Source of the DNA: Streptomyces sp. SCL15-4 | Lineage (GTDB): Bacteria; Actinomycetota; Actinomycetes; Streptomycetales; Streptomycetaceae | Length of the DNA stretch: 64,000 nt | Assembly (NCBI RefSeq): GCF_033366695.1 | Contig: NZ_JAOBTQ010000001.1 | Location: 3,348,001 to 3,412,000, forward strand | Direction of reading: 5' to 3' | Part shown: positions 8,698-18,189 of the stretch, one piece after another | How positions within the stretch are numbered: position 1 is the first letter of the stretch | Layout of the letters: each line of letters starts with the position of its first letter | Made by a program: the position numbers and the translations under genes | Notes under the pieces: model-generated | The model's database searches: none | What the model was told of the DNA's origin: nothing | The model's input: only the letters and a program-made list of their open reading frames with translations

Positions 8698-9363
8698 ATG
8701 CTCTTCGGCCGCACGCCCCAGCTGCCCACCCCCGAGCAGGCACTCAAGGGCCGCCCCGCGCTCGCCTACGCGGTCCCGGAACGCCACACCGTCCTCGGCA
8801 CGCCGCTGCTGGGTCCCTACCCCGAGGGCCTGGAGACCGCCGACTTCGGCCTGGGCTGCTTCTGGGGCGCCGAGCGCAAGTTCTGGCAGCTCCCGGCGGG
8901 CGTGTACACGACCCTGGTCGGCTACCAGGGCGGTTACACGGAGTATCCGACGTACGAGGAGGTCTGCTCGGGCCTGACCGGTCACACGGAGGCGGTCCGG
9001 GTGGTCTACGACCCGCGGCAGGTCTCCTACGACAGCCTGCTGAAGACCTTCTGGGAGTCGCACGACCCGACGCAGGGCTTCCGGCAGGGCAACGACGTGG
9101 GCACGCAGTACCGCTCGGCGATCTACACGCACACCCCGGAGCAGGCCGCGGCGGCCGAGGCCTCCCGCGACGCCTACCAGAAGGTCCTGACCTCCTCCGG
9201 CTACGGCACGATCACCACGGAGATCCTCCCGGCCGAGGGCCGCACCTTCTACCCGGCCGAGGCATACCACCAGCAGTACCTGGACAAGAACCCGGCGGGC
9301 TACTGCGGTCTCGGCGGCACGGGTCTGTCCTGCCCGGTCGGTGTGGCCAGGGCGAACGGCTGA
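8698..9363 (+). CDS. msrA: Peptide-methionine (S)-S-oxide reductase
   Basis: Repairs methionine-S-sulfoxide in oxidised proteins using thioredoxin. 221 residues, with the catalytic motif [13 protein letters not shown] (nucleophilic Cys about 54), the family patches [20 protein letters not shown] and [13 protein letters not shown], and a C-terminal pair (YCGLGGTG, then SCPVG) that supplies resolving cysteines. Start ATG 8698 follows GGGAG. It may be co-transcribed with the M48 cluster, from which it is separated by 85 bp. Confidence 0.95.
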   Translation: MLFGRTPQLPTPEQALKGRPALAYAVPERHTVLGTPLLGPYPEGLETADFGLGCFWGAERKFWQLPAGVYTTLVGYQGGYTEYPTYEEVCSGLTGHTEAVRVVYDPRQVSYDSLLKTFWESHDPTQGFRQGNDVGTQYRSAIYTHTPEQAAAAEASRDAYQKVLTSSGYGTITTEILPAEGRTFYPAEAYHQQYLDKNPAGYCGLGGTGLSCPVGVARANG

Positions 9364-9481
9364 GCCATCGCACGGCGCCCGAGCGTGCCGGCGAGGACGC
9401 CGCCGGCGTAAACGAGGCGACGGCGTCGGCCCGTACCCCGTACATTCGCCCCTTGTGCCATCGGGGACTGAAGGGGAGAGC

Positions 9482-10207
9482 ATGGGCAGTCGTACGTTCC
9501 TGATCGGGGGTGGCTGGGAGCGCGCCGAGGTGTACGAACCGTTTCTGCGGGAGGTGCGCGGCGAACGGCGGGTCGGCTGTCTGATCCTGGACGAGGGAGA
9601 CGGCGCGGCGCAGTTCGAGCGGTACGCGGCGGCGCTGCGGAAGGCCGGTCCGGGGTGCGTGCCGGTGCCGCTGCCGGTGCCGCTCGGCGGCCGGTTCGCG
9701 CCGGAGGCCGCGCTGGACGGGATCGACGGGCTGCTGGTGTGCGGTGGGCTCACGCCCGCGTATCAGGAGGCGCTCGCGGAGTGCCTGGAGCGGCTGCCGG
9801 CGCTGCTGGCCGGGCGCGGGGTGCCGTACGCGGGCTTCTCCGCCGGTGCGGCCGTCGCCGCGCGGCGGGCCGTGGTCGGCGGGTGGCTGGTGGACGGCGT
9901 CCCGGTGTGCCCGGAGGAGACCGGCGAGGACCTGGCCGAGGTCGAGGTCCGGGCCGGGCTCGGGCTGGTGCCGTTCGCGGTGGACGTGCACGCCGCCCAG
10001 TGGGGGACGCTGGCGCGGCTGGTCGCGGCGGTCGGGCGGCGCATGGTTCCGTACGGGGTCGCCGTGGACGAGAACACGATGCTCACGGTGGGCGACGGGG
10101 AGGCGCTGGTGTCCGGTGCCGGGCGGGTGCACGTGGTGCGGCCCGCGGCGGACGGGGGCGTGGTGGTGCGGGCGTACGGCGCCGGTGAGGGCTTCGGTCT
10201 GGAGTAG
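9482..10207 (+). CDS. Peptidase S51 / class I glutamine-amidotransferase-like protein
   Basis: 241 residues from ATG 9482, preceded by GGGGAGAG. The nucleophile elbow GFSAGA (Ser about 120) and preceding LLVCGGLTPAY are characteristic of the S51 dipeptidase E / cyanophycinase-like family, in which Ser replaces the amidotransferase Cys; FAVDVHAAQWGTLARL may carry the histidine. It is likely a cytoplasmic serine peptidase for small peptides. Exact substrate is unknown. Confidence 0.8.
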   Translation: MGSRTFLIGGGWERAEVYEPFLREVRGERRVGCLILDEGDGAAQFERYAAALRKAGPGCVPVPLPVPLGGRFAPEAALDGIDGLLVCGGLTPAYQEALAECLERLPALLAGRGVPYAGFSAGAAVAARRAVVGGWLVDGVPVCPEETGEDLAEVEVRAGLGLVPFAVDVHAAQWGTLARLVAAVGRRMVPYGVAVDENTMLTVGDGEALVSGAGRVHVVRPAADGGVVVRAYGAGEGFGLE

Positions 10208-10234
10208 CGGCGCGTCCGGGCGGGCGAGCCGCCG

Positions 10235-10264
10235 CGGGCCGCAGCCCCGCAGGACTGCGGCCCG
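10235..10264. terminator. Bidirectional terminator between convergent genes
   Basis: CGGGCCGCAG (10235-10244) and CTGCGGCCCG (10255-10264) form a 10-bp stem with a 10-nt loop between the stop codons of the S51 peptidase gene and the alcohol dehydrogenase gene. There is no U-run, as is usual in Streptomyces. Confidence 0.75.
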
Positions 10265-10295
10265 GCAGAGCACTACGGCCCGGCGGGAGAGCGGG

Positions 10296-11336
10296 TCAGA
10301 TCGTCGCCGTGTCGATCACGAAGCGGTAGCGGACGTCGCTGGCGAGGACCCGCTCGTACGCCTCGTTGATCTCGGACGCGGCGATCAGCTCTATCTCGGC
10401 GCCGATGCCGTGCTCCGCGCAGAAGTCCAGCATCTCCTGGGTCTCGCGGATGCCGCCGATCATGGAGCCCGCGAGGGTCTTGCGGCCGCCGATCACCGAG
10501 AACAGGTTGAGGGAGACCGGCTCCTCGGGCGCGCCCACGTTCACCAGCGCGCCGTCCACCTTCAGCAGCGACAGCAGCGCGCCGAAGTCCATCGGGGCGG
10601 AGACGGTGGAGACGATCAGGTCGAAGGTGCCGGCCAGTTCCTCGAAGGTCTTCGGGTCGCTGGTGGCGTGGTAGTGGTCGGCGCCCAGCTTCAGCCCGTC
10701 GTCCTTCTTGCGCAGGGACTGGGACAGCACCGTCACCTCGGCGCCCATGGCGTGCGCGAGCTTGACGGCCATGTGGCCGAGGCCGCCCAGGCCGACGATC
10801 GCGACCTTCTTGCCGGGGCCCGCGTTCCAGTGGCGCAGCGGGGAGTACGTGGTGATGCCCGCGCACAGCAGCGGCGCGGCCACGTCCAGGGACAGGCCGT
10901 CGGGGATGCGGACGACGTAGTTCTCGTCGACGACGATCTTCTCGGCGTAGCCGCCGTAGGTGGGCTCGCCGTCCTTGCCGATGGCGTTGTAGGTGCCGAC
11001 CATGCCCTTCAGGCAGTACTGCTCCTCGCCGCGCAGGCAGTTCTCGCACTCGCGGCAGGAGTCGACCATGCAGCCGACGCCGACCCGGTCGCCGGCGCGG
11101 AACTTCGTCACACCGCTGCCGACCTCGGTGACGACGCCCGCGATCTCGTGGCCGGGGACCATCGGGAAGATCGCCTCGCCCCAGCCCTCGCGGACCTGGT
11201 GGATGTCGGAGTGGCAGATACCGGCGAACTTGATGTCGATCAGGACGTCGAACTCGCCGACCGCGCGGCGCTCGATGGTCGTCCGCTCCAGCGGGGACTT
11301 CGCGGCGGGCGCGGCGTATGCGGCAACAGTGGTCAT
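10296..11336 (-). CDS. NAD(P)-dependent zinc alcohol dehydrogenase (CAD/YahK type)
   Basis: 346 residues of the medium-chain dehydrogenase family. Catalytic zinc ligands are seen in GICHSDIH (Cys about 41) and PGHEIAG (His about 63); the structural zinc motif is the Cys cluster in [17 protein letters not shown]; the nucleotide-binding loop is [11 protein letters not shown]. This pattern fits broad-range aldehyde reductases of the cinnamyl-alcohol/YahK group. AGGAGAAC precedes ATG 11336. The gene is divergent from the HTH regulator at 11508, whose palindrome lies in the common promoter region and probably controls both. Confidence 0.92.
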   Translation of the reverse strand: MTTVAAYAAPAAKSPLERTTIERRAVGEFDVLIDIKFAGICHSDIHQVREGWGEAIFPMVPGHEIAGVVTEVGSGVTKFRAGDRVGVGCMVDSCRECENCLRGEEQYCLKGMVGTYNAIGKDGEPTYGGYAEKIVVDENYVVRIPDGLSLDVAAPLLCAGITTYSPLRHWNAGPGKKVAIVGLGGLGHMAVKLAHAMGAEVTVLSQSLRKKDDGLKLGADHYHATSDPKTFEELAGTFDLIVSTVSAPMDFGALLSLLKVDGALVNVGAPEEPVSLNLFSVIGGRKTLAGSMIGGIRETQEMLDFCAEHGIGAEIELIAASEINEAYERVLASDVRYRFVIDTATI

Positions 11337-11483
11337 GCCGGGGTTCTCCTAGCGGTCGATCTCGCGCCCGGGCTTCTTTGGTGCCGGGCAGGCGTCCAGC
11401 CTGCCGCGTACCCGGCCGCGCACCCAGACCACGCCTTTGCGTACGACCGCTGTGCCTACCACCAGCGAGGTCAGGCTCGCGGG

Positions 11484-11510
11484 CATACGACCAGGAATAC
11501 TGGTCGTATG
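11484..11510. promoter_or_regulatory. Perfect 11-bp inverted repeat overlapping a start codon (operator)
   Basis: CATACGACCAG (11484-11494) and CTGGTCGTATG (11500-11510) are perfect arms around GAATA; the last three bases are the ATG of the HTH regulator gene. AATACT at 11496-11501, inside the spacer and right arm, is placed as a -10 for a leaderless transcript beginning at the ATG. A partial copy, GTACGACC, occurs at 11441-11448. Autoregulation by occlusion of the promoter and start codon is the natural reading. Confidence 0.75.
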
Positions 11511-12419
11511 GACAGCAGGGACGAGCAGCCGGACACGACAGCCCTCACCGGCCGGACCCTGGACCGGCGGGCGGAGCTGAGCGAGTTTCTGCGCAGCCGG
11601 CGGGCCCGGCTGAAGCCGGAGGACGTGGGGCTGTCCGGTTTCGGACGGCACCGGCGGGTGCCGGGGCTGCGCCGGGAGGAGCTGGCGCAGCTGGCCGGGG
11701 TGTCGGTGGCGTACTACACGCGCCTTGAACAGGGCAACGGCCGGAACGTGTCGGCGGAGGTGCTCGACGCGATCGCGCGGGCCCTGCGGCTGACGGACGC
11801 CGAGCACGCCCACCTGACCCATCTGGCCAAGCCGAAGGCGCTGAAGAAGAAGCAGGGGGCGCGCCCGCAGCAGGTGCGCCCGGCGCTGCGGCAGCTGCTG
11901 CGGACCATGGAGGGCGTGCCGGCGTACGTCGTGGGGCGGCGGGCGGAGATCCTCGTCTGGAACCCGATGGCGGCGGCCCTCTTCGGCGACTGGGCGGAGC
12001 TGCCGCCGGGCGAGCGCAACTGGGCCCGGCTGGTGTTCCTGCGCCCCGACTACCGGACGCTGTTCGTCGACTGGGAGCAGAAGGCGATCGACATCGTGTG
12101 CGCCCTGCGCATGGATGCGGGCTGCCACCCGGACGATCCGAAGCTGTCGGCGCTGGTGGGCGAGCTGTCGGTGAAGAGCGAGGAGTTCCGCCGGCTGTGG
12201 GCCACGCACGACGTCAAGGAGAAGAGCCATGGCGTCAAGCACCTGCACCATCCTCTGGTGGGCGACCTGGCGCTGAACTTCGAGAGCTTCCGCCTGACGG
12301 ACGGCTCGGACATGTCGCTGGTCACCTACCACGCCGACCCGGACTCTCCCACCGCCGACTCCCTGCGCCTGCTGGCCAGCTGGGGCACGGACGCCGCCCG
12401 GGCGATCCCCTCCGTCTAG
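11508..12419 (+). CDS. XRE-family helix-turn-helix regulator with MmyB-like ligand-binding domain
   Basis: 303 residues. An N-terminal Cro/C1 HTH (about 30-80: VPGLRREELAQLAGVSVAYY, then TRLEQGNGRNVSAEVLDAIA) is followed by a C-terminal domain (VPAYVVGRRAEILVWNPMAA, then LFLRPDY-like VFLRPDYRTLF) typical of the large actinobacterial helix-turn-helix/MmyB group, members of which often sit beside and control short- or medium-chain dehydrogenases. It is divergent from the alcohol dehydrogenase gene. The ATG at 11508 is part of a perfect palindrome and there is no Shine-Dalgarno, so the message is probably leaderless and self-controlled. Confidence 0.92.
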   Translation: MDSRDEQPDTTALTGRTLDRRAELSEFLRSRRARLKPEDVGLSGFGRHRRVPGLRREELAQLAGVSVAYYTRLEQGNGRNVSAEVLDAIARALRLTDAEHAHLTHLAKPKALKKKQGARPQQVRPALRQLLRTMEGVPAYVVGRRAEILVWNPMAAALFGDWAELPPGERNWARLVFLRPDYRTLFVDWEQKAIDIVCALRMDAGCHPDDPKLSALVGELSVKSEEFRRLWATHDVKEKSHGVKHLHHPLVGDLALNFESFRLTDGSDMSLVTYHADPDSPTADSLRLLASWGTDAARAIPSV

Positions 12420-12476
12420 TCCCGCCGTGGTGAGGGCGCCGGTCACGGTGGAAGGGTCCCGGTCACGAGCGGCGAA

Positions 12477-12510
12477 CGGCCCGCAGCGGGCGGGTGCCTG
12501 CTGCGGGCCG
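12477..12510. terminator. Terminator hairpin between convergent genes
   Basis: CGGCCCGCAGC (12477-12487) pairs with GCTGCGGGCCG (12500-12510): an 11-bp stem with a 12-nt loop, between the HTH regulator and the subtilase gene. Confidence 0.75.
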
Positions 12511-12538
12511 CTGGTGCGGACGGTCGGCTAGCGAGGGA

Positions 12539-15500
12539 TCACTTGCCGAAGTACGCGTTGTAGATCGTGATCTCCGACGTGTTGCCCTTCTTGTCGGTGA
12601 TCTTGGCGCGGAACGAGACGGCCTTGTTCTTCGCCGGGTTCTTGACGGTGATCTTGCCGTTCTTGACGGTGGTCTTCTTGAAGTTCTTGCCGTCGTAGGA
12701 GACGTAGACGGCGAGGGACTTCAGGTTGCGGCCGGCGGCGGCGCCCTCCACGGTGACCGGGAAGGTGACCTTCTTGCCCGCGGCGACCCGGCTGTCCAGG
12801 CCGGTGGTGGCACCGAAGTGCAGGGCGGAGGCGGGCAGCTGGGTGAGGCTGCCCGGCTTCTTGGAGCGGAAGGTCCAGGCCGCGTCGATCCGGGTGGACG
12901 CCTCGGACACCTTCGCGGACCGCTTGACCGAGGTCGTCAGCTTGTACGCCGCGTCGCCGGCGGGGACCTTGAAGGTCTTGTCGCCGAACAGCGGGTCGTC
13001 GTTGCTGCCGACCTTGGTGCCGTTGCGGTACAGGGTGGTGTTCGCCGAGGTGTAGGCCGAGTACCCGGCGTGCTTGGCGGAGTCGGCGAACAGCGGCAGC
13101 GCGCCGAAGATCTCGTTGCCGTCCCGGAAGATGCCGAAGTCCTTGCCCACGTGCGGGCCGAAGACCGCGGTGTTGACCGTCTTGGTGTAGCTCTGGCCGG
13201 CCTTGAAGGAGAACCGGCCGAGCGAGTAGCCGGCGTCGGAGACCGGGAAGCCGTCCTGGTCCACCCCGCCGTTCTGGCCGAACTCCAGCTCCCAGCGCAC
13301 GCCGTCCTTGGCGGACAGGTGCAGGGTGCGGGTGCCGGGCAGGTTCTGCGGGATGCTGATGGAGGAGGCGCCGGAGCTGCCGGGCAGCCAGCCGACCGCG
13401 TCGACGGAGCCCTTCTTGCCGCGGGCCGCCGCGCCCATCCGGACCTTCACCGTGGCCAGGTCGCCCGCCTTGTAGTGCCGGGTGTAGCCGGTGGCGAGCT
13501 GCTTGACCTGGCCGCCGGAGGTGACGGCGTACTCCTCCGTCGCGCCCTTGGTCCAGTGGCCGTCCCACTGCTGGCGCAGCGTGCCGGCGGGCAGCTGCGG
13601 GCCCAGGTGCGCGGTGCGGAAGTTCTTGTACGAGTCCAGGAACCAGCCGTAGCCGTACTGGCCGTCGCCGATCGTGACGTCGAAGGCCGGCGAGGCGAAC
13701 TGGGACTTCAGGCCCGAGCCCGGGACGGTGATGTCCACCGGCTTGGTCTTGCGCGCGTCGAGGGTGATCGTCTGCTTCTTGCCGACGGTCAGCTTCGGCT
13801 GCGCGATCCAGTCGGTGCCCTTGGCGGCGTTCTTCGGGTCGGCGTAGACGGCGGTGTTGAGGATGTACGTGCCCTTGGGCGCGCGCACCTTCACCGTGCC
13901 GGACTTGTCGTACGGCGTCAGCCAGGTGCCGTTCGCCAGGCCCGCCACGCCGCTGAGGTCGACGTTGTAGTACGGGGCGGGCTTGCCGTCCCGGCCGATG
14001 ACCTTCAGCGTGACGTCGTAGGACTCCACCTCGCGCTGCACCGCGGCGGCCGTGCGGACGCTCTGGCCGTCGCCCGTCGCCGTGACGTACGCGGAGTAGG
14101 CGCCGTCGACGGTGCCGCCCAGCCTGGTGTCGACGGTGAGGTCGACCGCGGCCGTGCCGTGCGCCGGGACGGTGACCCGGTCCGCGCCGAGCTTGAAGAA
14201 GCCGGCCGGGGCCGCCGCGCCCTTGGGGTCGGTGGCGGAGCTGGTCAGGGTGAGCGTGACGTCCTTGTCGCCGAGGTTGCGGTAGGTCAGCTTCTTGGTG
14301 ACCTGGGTGTCGTCGGTGTGCGGCCACTGCTGGACGCCGAAGCTCAGCGAGACCGGGTCGGCGACGACCGACTGGTTGATGGCCTTGTCGACCTGGATGC
14401 GGCCCGAGCCCTGCTCGAAGGGGGTGTACGCGCCGCCCTTGGTGGAGCCGGTCAGGGCGCCCTTCAGCTCGGTGGAGCGCCAGTCGGGGTGCTCCTGCTT
14501 CAGCAGGGCCGCGGCGCCCGCGACGTGCGGGGTGGCCATCGAGGTGCCGGAGATGGTCAGGTAGCCCTCGGGCTTCTGGCCGACCTCCTGGTCGATGACG
14601 CTGCCCGCGGCCGCGGCGGCGGTGATGTCGACGCCCGGCGCGGTGACGTCCGGCTTGATGGCGCCGTCGCCGGCGCGCGGGCCGGTGGAGGAGAAGTCCG
14701 CCAGCTGGTCCTTGTCGTCGACGGCGCCGACGGTGAGCGCGGCGTCGGCGCTGCCCGGCGAACCGACCGACTGGGGGCCGTCGTTGCCCGCGGCGATCGC
14801 GAACAGGACGCCCTTCTCGGCGGAGAGCTTGTTGACCTCGGCTTCGAGCGGGTCGATGCCGGGAGAGTCGTAGCCGCCGAGGCTGAGGTTGACGACGTCG
14901 GCGCCCTGGCCGGCCGCCCACTCCATGCCGGCGAGGATGCCGGAGTCGTCGCCGTAGCCGGAGTCGTCCAGGACCTTGCCGTTGAGGAGCTTGGCGTCCG
15001 GGGCCACACCCTTGTACTTGCCGCCGGACTTGGCGCCGGTGCCCGCCACGATGGAGGCGACGTGCGTGCCGTGGCCGAAGTGGTCGGTGGCGTCGGCGGC
15101 GGAGGTGAAGTTCTTCGCTCCGGCCACCTGGTCCTTCAGGTCCGGGTGGCGGGTGTCCACGCCGGTGTCCAGGACGGCGACCTTGACGCCCTTGCCGGTG
15201 TAGCCGGCCTTCCAGGCGGCGGGCGCGCCGATCTGCGGCACGGACTTGTCGAGGCTGGCCTTGCGGACCCCGTCGAGCCAGACGTGCGCGATGCCGGAGG
15301 CGGTCTTGTCGCCGTTGGTGACGGCGTCCCACAGTCCGGCGGTGTCCTCGGCCGGGGTCTGGACGGCGTCCGCGTTGAGCGTCTTCAGGCTGCGGCGCAG
15401 GGTGCCCGCGTCCCGGACGTCGGCCTTGGCCGCGGACGCGGTGCCGCGGTAGCCGACGATGACCTTCAGGCCGCTCTTGTGCGCCTTGCGGGTGGCGGCC

Positions 15501-15847
15501 TTGTTCAGCTCGGTCACGTCGAACAGGCGCTGGTCCAGCGTGCCGGAGGCGACCAGGCGGGCCGCGTCGGCGGGGATGACCAGCGTGTGGCCGGCCGCCT
15601 TGCGGACCTGGAAGGGTATGTGCTCGCGGCCCTTGGCCCGCTCCAGGCCGACGATGCGGCCCTTGGCGTCGAGGGCGACGCGGTCACCGGTGATCAGGGT
15701 GACGTGGTGCTGGGCGGTGAGCGCGGAGGCGCCCGCGGAGGTGCGGGCGGGCTTGGCCGACGCGGGGCTGGTCATACCCGCTGCGAGGGCTACCGCCGCG
15801 GCCGTCGCCACGGTGGCCGCGGCCGCTCTTTTCACTTGTACGCGCAA
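12539..15847 (-). CDS. Secreted S8 family serine peptidase (subtilase)
   Basis: About 1102 residues. A Sec signal peptide (KRAAAATVATAAAVALAAGM, then SPASA) is followed by a propeptide-like region and a subtilisin domain with the triad Asp about 227 (VAVLDTGVD), His about 262 (GHGTHVASI) and Ser about 436 (SGTSMATPHVAG), plus the oxyanion Asn in AAGNDGP. About 600 residues of beta-rich C-terminal domains follow, with no visible anchor, so the enzyme is probably released. Upstream of the GTG at 15835 the only well placed Shine-Dalgarno (GGGGGAG) serves TTG 15847, so TTG is taken as start; GTG 15835 remains possible. Confidence 0.93.
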   Translation of the reverse strand: MRVQVKRAAAATVATAAAVALAAGMTSPASAKPARTSAGASALTAQHHVTLITGDRVALDAKGRIVGLERAKGREHIPFQVRKAAGHTLVIPADAARLVASGTLDQRLFDVTELNKAATRKAHKSGLKVIVGYRGTASAAKADVRDAGTLRRSLKTLNADAVQTPAEDTAGLWDAVTNGDKTASGIAHVWLDGVRKASLDKSVPQIGAPAAWKAGYTGKGVKVAVLDTGVDTRHPDLKDQVAGAKNFTSAADATDHFGHGTHVASIVAGTGAKSGGKYKGVAPDAKLLNGKVLDDSGYGDDSGILAGMEWAAGQGADVVNLSLGGYDSPGIDPLEAEVNKLSAEKGVLFAIAAGNDGPQSVGSPGSADAALTVGAVDDKDQLADFSSTGPRAGDGAIKPDVTAPGVDITAAAAAGSVIDQEVGQKPEGYLTISGTSMATPHVAGAAALLKQEHPDWRSTELKGALTGSTKGGAYTPFEQGSGRIQVDKAINQSVVADPVSLSFGVQQWPHTDDTQVTKKLTYRNLGDKDVTLTLTSSATDPKGAAAPAGFFKLGADRVTVPAHGTAAVDLTVDTRLGGTVDGAYSAYVTATGDGQSVRTAAAVQREVESYDVTLKVIGRDGKPAPYYNVDLSGVAGLANGTWLTPYDKSGTVKVRAPKGTYILNTAVYADPKNAAKGTDWIAQPKLTVGKKQTITLDARKTKPVDITVPGSGLKSQFASPAFDVTIGDGQYGYGWFLDSYKNFRTAHLGPQLPAGTLRQQWDGHWTKGATEEYAVTSGGQVKQLATGYTRHYKAGDLATVKVRMGAAARGKKGSVDAVGWLPGSSGASSISIPQNLPGTRTLHLSAKDGVRWELEFGQNGGVDQDGFPVSDAGYSLGRFSFKAGQSYTKTVNTAVFGPHVGKDFGIFRDGNEIFGALPLFADSAKHAGYSAYTSANTTLYRNGTKVGSNDDPLFGDKTFKVPAGDAAYKLTTSVKRSAKVSEASTRIDAAWTFRSKKPGSLTQLPASALHFGATTGLDSRVAAGKKVTFPVTVEGAAAGRNLKSLAVYVSYDGKNFKKTTVKNGKITVKNPAKNKAVSFRAKITDKKGNTSEITIYNAYFGK

Positions 15848-16206
15848 GATCTCCCCCTGGAGATGAGGTACCGGGCGAATTCCCCGTTCACCCGGCCGGG
15901 GGCGGACTCGCACAATTGCGCGTCGGCCTCCCGGGCAACGAAGTATGCCGGGAGGCGATCACGCGGCTCAATAGCGGAGGGAACGGTGGGAAAGCACGGC
16001 CGGAAACTGTTACGCGCCCTCCGGAGCACCGTTACAGAATCGCGAAGTCCCTTGGAACCAGGCGGTGTTATGGAGTGTCAGGCGTCCGCGTTCTCTCTCG
16101 CGGCGAGTCTCCCCTTGCGCGGGATGGCCGGGCGATGGCGGCGCGCTGCCGCCGTCCTCCGGACCTCTCGCCGGGCACATGCCCGAGGCGCGGTCCGTGA
16201 AACGAC
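15848..16206. other. Intergenic region upstream of the subtilase gene
   Basis: About 360 bases, with lower GC than the surroundings near 15940-16060. It should contain the subtilase promoter (minus strand), but no convincing -35/-10 pair was found. No open frame has coding-like third-position bias. Confidence 0.5.
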
Positions 16207-16233
16207 GATGCCGCCCCGGGAAGGGGCGGCATC
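16207..16233 (-). terminator. Terminator of the L,D-transpeptidase gene
   Basis: GATGCCGCCCC (16207-16217) and GGGGCGGCATC (16223-16233) form a perfect 11-bp stem with a 5-nt loop, 22 bases beyond the stop codon of the L,D-transpeptidase gene. Confidence 0.8.
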
Positions 16234-16255
16234 AACGCGAGGTGCTGCGGGGTCG

Positions 16256-17506
16256 TCAGACGGCCGAACCGGCCTTCCACTGCGCCCAGTCCATGTTCCA
16301 GCCGTTGAGGCCGTTGTCCGGCGAGACCGTCTTGTCGCCGGTGTGCTGGACGACCACGACGTCACCGATCAGCGTGTGGTTGTAGAACCAGGCCGCGGGC
16401 GTGCTCGGGTCGTTCGCGCCCTTCGCGTCCCGCAGGCCGACACAGCCGTGGCTGGTGTTCGCGCTGCCGAACACCGACGGCGCGCCCCAGTAGTTGCCGT
16501 GGATGAAGGTGCCCGAGGTGGTCAGGCGCATGGCGTGCGGCACGTCCTTGATGTCGTACTCGCCCTTGCCGTCGTCGTCGGTGAAGCCGACCGTGGCGCC
16601 GTTCATGCGGGTCTGCTTGAACTTCTCGGAGATCACCATCCGGCCCTCGTACGTCTTGTTGTCGGGCGAGCCGGCGGAGATCGGTATGGTCTTGACGACC
16701 TTGCCGTCCTGCGTGATCTTCATCTGCTTGGTCTGCGCGTCGACGTAGGAGACCTGGTTGCGGCCGATGTGGAAGGTGACCGTCTTCTGCTGGACGCCGT
16801 AGACGCCGTTCGCGCCCTGGACGCCGTCGAGCGCCAGCTTCAGGGTGACGGTGGAGCCTTCCTTCCAGTAGTCCTCCGGGCGGCAGTCCATGCGGTTGGC
16901 GCCGAACCAGTGGCAGGCGATCTCCTGGCCGCTGCTGGAGCTGACCGTGATGCCCTTCTGCACGGCCGCCTTGTCGGTGATCGCCTTGTCGAAGTTGATC
17001 GACACGGGCATGCCGACGCCGACCGTGGAGCCGTTGTCCGGGGTGAAGGTGCCGATGAAGCTGTTGGCCGGGGAGACCGTGGTGAAGGAGGCGTTCTCGT
17101 GGGCTATGCGGCCCTCGGAGTCCTTGGCCTCCGCGGCGACCTTGTAGGTGGTGGACCGCTCCAGCGGGGTGCTGGGCTTCCAGCTCTTCTTGTCGGCGGA
17201 CAGCTGCCCGGCGACGGACTTGCCGTCCTGGGCGGTCATGGTGACGCCGGTGAGCGTGCCCTTGCCGACCGTCACGGCGGCGGAGTTGTTGATCGACGCG
17301 TTGGCCGAGCCGTCCTTCGGCGTGATCGTGATCTGCGCCTCGGAGGACTTCTTGGCCGCCGCCTCGTCGACCTTGGCCTGCGAGGTGTCGCCGCTGCCGC
17401 CGCCGGAGGCGTCGGCGTCGCCGCCGGAACACGCCGTGAGCACCAGCACACCGCCGAGCAGAGCGGAAGCGGCCGCCAGGCGCCCGCGCCGCTTACTGTC
17501 CGTCAT
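16256..17506 (-). CDS. L,D-transpeptidase lipoprotein (YkuD catalytic domain with Ig-like domains)
   Basis: 416 residues. A lipoprotein signal with lipobox LTAC|S at about 26-30 is followed by a Gly/Ser linker, two Ig-like domains (about 55-275) and a YkuD domain ending with HGNYWGAPSVFGSANTSHGC followed by VGLRDA, which holds the catalytic His and Cys. Such enzymes make 3-3 peptidoglycan cross-links outside the membrane. ATG 17506 is chosen because GGAGAAG lies six bases upstream; the ATG within that sequence is less likely. A hairpin terminator follows the gene. Confidence 0.93.
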   Translation of the reverse strand: MTDSKRRGRLAAASALLGGVLVLTACSGGDADASGGGSGDTSQAKVDEAAAKKSSEAQITITPKDGSANASINNSAAVTVGKGTLTGVTMTAQDGKSVAGQLSADKKSWKPSTPLERSTTYKVAAEAKDSEGRIAHENASFTTVSPANSFIGTFTPDNGSTVGVGMPVSINFDKAITDKAAVQKGITVSSSSGQEIACHWFGANRMDCRPEDYWKEGSTVTLKLALDGVQGANGVYGVQQKTVTFHIGRNQVSYVDAQTKQMKITQDGKVVKTIPISAGSPDNKTYEGRMVISEKFKQTRMNGATVGFTDDDGKGEYDIKDVPHAMRLTTSGTFIHGNYWGAPSVFGSANTSHGCVGLRDAKGANDPSTPAAWFYNHTLIGDVVVVQHTGDKTVSPDNGLNGWNMDWAQWKAGSAV

Positions 17507-17688
17507 CACAAGCTTCTCCATCGTTGCCGAGTCGCGATAACCCCGAGAGTCCCCCGTCAAGAACCTTCAACGCTACGGCCGGTTCGTCCCGTTCCCGCCC
17601 CGTGGATCTGTGGGGCATCCCACGTCCGCGGCTCGCGGCGGGTGACGGAGGTGCGGGATACGGTCCGCGCGTCCCCTGGGACGACGAA

Positions 17689-17718
17689 AACCCCGGACGG
17701 CGGGTGCCGTCCGGGGTT
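17689..17718 (-). terminator. Strong terminator after the 114-residue acidic protein gene
   Basis: AACCCCGGACGGC (17689-17701) and GCCGTCCGGGGTT (17706-17718) form a perfect 13-bp stem with a 4-nt loop; in the minus-strand direction it is followed by a short T-run. It ends the gene at 17736-18080 and insulates the L,D-transpeptidase gene downstream. Confidence 0.85.
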
Positions 17719-17735
17719 CTGGTGCCCCGGGACGC

Positions 17736-18080
17736 TCAGCCGATGCCGTCCTCTTGTTCGTCGTCCTCCCCATCATCCTCGTCCAGGTCCCACTCGGGCG
17801 AATCGGGGTCGTAGTCGATGCGCTCGCTGGACCAGGACGCCTGCTGCAACTCCACCCCGGGCACCTCGCTGACCAGGTCGAACGGATCCACGAGATACGC
17901 CAGGGCCTCGGCGGTGTCTTCCGTCACAGCGGACTCGGCGTGGGCCCGCTCCGCCTGCGGCAGCTCGTCGTCCCCGGCGAGGCGGCGCAGCGCGGCCTTG
18001 GTCAGCTCGCCCTCGTCCTGCACCTCCAGCACCAGCTCCACCCGAAGCCGCACAAAGCGTGATGTCTCTTCTGTGCTCAT
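17736..18080 (-). CDS. Conserved hypothetical protein with acidic C-terminus
   Basis: 114 residues, cytoplasmic, no signal peptide or transmembrane segment. The first half (RFVRLRVELVLEVQDEGELT, then KAALRRLAGDD) looks like a mixed alpha/beta domain; the last 20 residues are almost entirely Asp/Glu (WDLDEDDGEDDEQEDGIG). Coding bias supports the frame. ATG 18080 begins MSTEETSRF; no Shine-Dalgarno is evident. It is divergent from the LAXTG protein gene. Function not recognised. Confidence 0.75.
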   Translation of the reverse strand: MSTEETSRFVRLRVELVLEVQDEGELTKAALRRLAGDDELPQAERAHAESAVTEDTAEALAYLVDPFDLVSEVPGVELQQASWSSERIDYDPDSPEWDLDEDDGEDDEQEDGIG

Positions 18081-18189
18081 GGCGGGAGCGTACGGCCGAA
18101 ACCTCCCGTGACTTTCCTGTGACCCGCGCCTTTCACTAACATCGCCCCACACGGCCAATTCGCCAGCGTCACAAGGGGATCGATATTCC

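Noticed and set aside
12494..17872. Very long plus-strand open frame (about 1790 codons) opposite the subtilase and L,D-transpeptidase genes
   Set aside because: It is the antisense of two well supported genes and of their intergenic DNA; the product is a Gly/Val/Arg repeat with no domain.
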